Source: Anaerolineae bacterium (GTDB taxonomy: Bacteria > Chloroflexota > Anaerolineae > Promineifilales > Promineifilaceae). Taken from it: 60,445 bases of DNA. The position numbers and the translations under genes were made by a program. Below the pieces are notes generated by a model, which did no database searches, was not told the origin of the DNA, and worked only from the letters and a program-made list of their open reading frames with translations. This document shows positions 59,001 to 60,445 of this stretch, in pieces; the stretch's first letter is position 1; every line of letters starts with the position of its first letter. The DNA lies in the NCBI GenBank assembly GCA_030425205.1, contig JAUIAP010000039.1, forward strand, positions 1 through 60,445. Direction: 5' to 3'.

Positions 59001-60445
59001 GGCCCCGACTCCGACCAAGATTGTCGTGGAGCTAACAGCCAAGACGAATATGATCGCCAGCTTGAAAAGATGGTGGTTGCACTGCTACAGCTCGATGCCG
59101 ATATTATCGGCTTGATGGAACTCGAAAATAGTGCTGACGCCAATCCTGCCGGTGACGGCACTGACCCCGTGCTAGAGGCATTGGTCGATGCACTCAACGC
59201 GGCGGCTGGCGCAGGTACGTATGCGTTCGTGGACTCTGGCACCGTGGGAACGGATGTCATTCGCAACGCATTCATCTATCAGCCCGCCAATGTGACGGTG
59301 GCAGCAGGATCGACGGTCGAAATGCTCGACGACAGCGACCTGACCGCACTCGGGCTGGATAGTTATGCACCGCTCTTTGATGGCACATCGACCAACCGCA
59401 CACCGCTTGCAGTCACATTCGAAGAGGTGGCAACGGGTGAGCGCATCACCGTGGTCGTCAACCATTTCAAATCGAAGGGTTCATCTGGCATTGATGGCAC
59501 GCTCACCTGCTCAAACACGCCTCAGGATGACCTCAACTGTGATCAAGGTGACGGACAAGGCTACTGGAACTTGCGACGCACACAGGCGGCCGAAGCACTC
59601 AGCACATGGCTGGCGACCGACCCAACCAGTGGCGGCGACGCGGACAATCTCATCATCGGTGACATCAACGCCTATGCGATGGAAGACCCGATTAGCCAAT
59701 TCAAATCAGCGGGCTACAGCGACCTCGAAAATCTGTTTGGCGGCGATGATGTCTACTCATACGTCTTTGACGGACAGATTGGAACACTCGACTACGCTCT
59801 CGCATCGCAGACACTGCTTAATCAGGTGACGGGTGCAGCAGCGTGGCATATCAACGCGGACGAGGCGGACGCGCTAGACTACAACCTCGATTTCGGCCGA
59901 CCCCCCGCCATCTTTGATGGAGACAGTCCATTCCGCGCATCTGACCATGACCCCGTTCTGATTGGCCTCGATCTTGAGTCAGCGGTCACCTTGACCCTGC
60001 TGCACAACAACGATGGCGAATCGGCACTCCTACCCGAGACCAACAACGTCAACGGAACCGATCTGTTGGTCGGTGGTGTTGATGCGTTTAAGACGGTCGT
60101 GGATCGTGAAATCGACGATGCAACGTCGAGCGGCAACGCACTCATCAACGCCTATGCAGGTGATAGCTTCTTGGCAAGCGCGATTCTGGCCTTGTCGTTA
60201 CCACCAGCAAATGGCCCCGTCTATGACGCAATCGCCCAGCGTCAAATTCCGTACACGCTGCACGTCTTTGGCAACCATGAGTTTGATTACTCGCCAAGCT
60301 ACTTGGAGCGTTATCTGCGTGCCTTTGACAGCGGTAGTGGTCTTGACCAGCCATTCTTGAGTGCCAACTTGGACTTCTCAGGACAAGCTGGCTACGCAGA
60401 CATGATCGATGCAGATGGGTTGATTGCGGGAATGGTTGAAGATGA
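56088..60445 (+). CDS. Giant exported LTD-EEP-EEP-5'-nucleotidase protein (right end missing)
   Basis: At least 1452 residues; the frame runs off the window. ATG 56088 follows AGAGGAG. After a signal peptide (about 1-37, ending in SLAA) come: a lamin-tail domain (about 40-270, LTEIVVTPTGGEFVEIYNP); a Pro-rich linker (about 293-303); a first endonuclease/exonuclease/phosphatase (EEP) domain (about 305-665, IRIATYNASLNRF, LLGDQNADPF, ASDHRMVYVDL); an OB-fold-like domain (about 675-930); a second EEP domain of the ExeM/NucH type (about 950-1290, LKVASFNVLNFF, IIGLMELEN, VVNHFKSKG, IIGDINAYAMEDP, ASDHDPVLIGL); and the start of a 5'-nucleotidase metallophosphatase (from about 1300, LTLLHNNDGES, FGNHEFDYSP). 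It should degrade extracellular DNA to nucleosides and phosphate. Confidence 0.9.
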   Translation, partial: MRNRDIPTMAKAKMMLVLALFIMVAFAIPQRDSLAATNVFQELLLTEIVVTPTGGEFVEIYNPNGSEVDLSNVYLTDATFAGGSTYYYNIVTGTNAGGGGFGDFHARFPDGATIGAGEYQTVAMTGSDAFFTEYGFNPNYELFEDGAADAVPDMREATGGSINNQGGLTNGGEIVVLYYWDGTTDLVADLDYVVWGDKVEAVDKTGIAIDGPDADSDTTTYAADTAIGSQAAVALGSHASGQSWQRLDFTEGAEIKSGGNGGTGHDETSEDTNNTWCTDDVTPNAMTECEPIEPPPPPPPAEGIRIATYNASLNRFNAGDLINDLSTPGNAQAQAVAEIIQLNAPDVLLINEFDYDPDYTAANLFRSNYLEVSQNGAMTVTYPYVYTAPSNTGIPSGFDLNNDGNIGGGDDAFGFGFFEGQYGMVLYSKYPIDVDGIRTFQEFLWKDMPNAMLPADPNDADGNGDLDNWYTAEELEVVRLSSKSHWDVPINVAGTTIHILASHPTPPVFDGPEDRNGTRNFDEIRFWVDYVSGESYMYDDDGVSGGLPEDARFILLGDQNADPFDGDSISGAANQLTDSAAFNNTVIPDSLGGPEAATNDGGENLTHTGDPAYDTADFSEPPGNLRVDYVLPSADLGIADSGVFWPVSANPNATLIGASDHRMVYVDLAQPPITRIHEIQGAGASSPLENTVATIEGIVVGDFQDTVGTQGDLNGFYVQEEDVDADEDAATSEGIFVFDGSNPAVDVAIGDRVIISGTVSEYFGETQISADIVTVVSSNHALPTAAEIVMPLAAAITNADDELKGDLEPYEGMRVTLPMTLTVVEMFNLDRFGEIGLSSDDRLYQYTQQNAPDATGNSNYQEFIATNFLMLDDGLINQNPDPIRYPDGELDSADSLRMGDTISGLTGVVRYSRASGGSGDETFRIMPTEDPVFVQQNVRPASPPDVGGSLKVASFNVLNFFTTINVGNPICGPDSDQDCRGANSQDEYDRQLEKMVVALLQLDADIIGLMELENSADANPAGDGTDPVLEALVDALNAAAGAGTYAFVDSGTVGTDVIRNAFIYQPANVTVAAGSTVEMLDDSDLTALGLDSYAPLFDGTSTNRTPLAVTFEEVATGERITVVVNHFKSKGSSGIDGTLTCSNTPQDDLNCDQGDGQGYWNLRRTQAAEALSTWLATDPTSGGDADNLIIGDINAYAMEDPISQFKSAGYSDLENLFGGDDVYSYVFDGQIGTLDYALASQTLLNQVTGAAAWHINADEADALDYNLDFGRPPAIFDGDSPFRASDHDPVLIGLDLESAVTLTLLHNNDGESALLPETNNVNGTDLLVGGVDAFKTVVDREIDDATSSGNALINAYAGDSFLASAILALSLPPANGPVYDAIAQRQIPYTLHVFGNHEFDYSPSYLERYLRAFDSGSGLDQPFLSANLDFSGQAGYADMIDADGLIAGMVED

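Larger units (their letters stand above)
1012..59900. repeat. Highly iterated palindrome TCGGCCGA, about 65 copies
   Basis: By hand count the octamer occurs 65 times. Examples of first bases: 1012, 1387, 2512, 3901, 4680, 8346, 9159, 9792, 10437, 13845, 13914, 14151, 22513, 22544, 27664, 27973, 28030, 28440, 28560, 35300, 35639, 36062, 51117, 51262, 58392, 58761, 59893. About one is expected in 60 kb of random sequence. Almost all are flanked by A or T on both sides (WTCGGCCGAW). All copies I placed lie within coding sequence. Confidence 0.95.

Overview
The window reads as chromosomal DNA from a free-living Chloroflexota bacterium, most likely of the Anaerolineae/Caldilineae group. This is inferred from four things. 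There are many lipoproteins with Thr-Pro-rich linkers. Large exported proteins are held by a single C-terminal membrane helix and carry no LPXTG motif. The SOS box is of the Gram-positive type. The gene mix combines MalEFG, giant secreted amylases, LCP and PspA proteins. I see no rRNA, tRNA, CRISPR array, prophage or intact insertion sequence.

Layout. 1-5.3 kb: a DUF11-repeat surface protein, a dCMP-deaminase gene remnant and an unknown TPR-like protein. 5.5-12.8 kb (minus): a 2425-residue amylopullulanase with two GH13 catalytic domains. 13-15.2 kb: an acyl-CoA dehydrogenase and an esterase. 15.4-17.3 kb: a catalytically degenerate tyrosine recombinase divergent from lexA, whose promoter has an SOS box in its spacer. 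17.4-22.7 kb (minus): a nitrilase-family hydrolase, an ECF sigma/anti-sigma pair, a 37-codon gene with its own consensus promoter and terminator, an LCP protein and an aminotransferase. 22.9-28.5 kb (plus): a membrane GT-C-like protein, myo-inositol-phosphate synthase with an attenuator-like leader, a TmrB-like kinase, an M23 lipoprotein and a receiver-DUF309 fusion. 28.5-34.8 kb: OsmC, aconitase, a membrane protein, and PspA with a coiled-coil membrane partner. 35-36.9 kb: an SLC13/RCK transporter. 36.9-44.8 kb (minus): a GH13 lipoprotein, an FG-GAP protein and a maltodextrin ABC importer (malE, malF, malG). 45.1-47.3 kb: an RRM protein and a type II restriction-modification pair. 47.6-52 kb (plus): a tightly overlapping operon of thioesterase, tatD, GT2, DUF4177-like, GT4 and TrmH. 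52-55.7 kb (minus): a TPR/zinc-ribbon membrane protein, nadK, hisS and a cupredoxin lipoprotein. 56.1 kb to the edge: a very large exported nuclease/5'-nucleotidase behind a Pho-box-like promoter.

How the genes fit together. The amylopullulanase, the GH13 lipoprotein and MalEFG form a starch-to-maltodextrin pathway. The same small X25-like starch-binding module appears four times in the amylopullulanase and once at the C-terminus of MalE. The terminal nuclease/nucleotidase looks like a phosphate-scavenging machine.

The most unusual signal is genome-scale. The palindrome TCGGCCGA occurs about 65 times by hand count, where about one is expected by chance. Nearly every copy is flanked by A or T, and all copies lie inside coding sequence, mostly in the frame that encodes Ser-Ala-Glu/Asp. 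This is a highly iterated palindrome analogous to cyanobacterial HIP1 but with a different sequence. The next most interesting items are the self-contained 37-codon gene with a strong promoter, a palindromic operator it shares with aconitase, and the terminator-like leader of the inositol-phosphate synthase gene.
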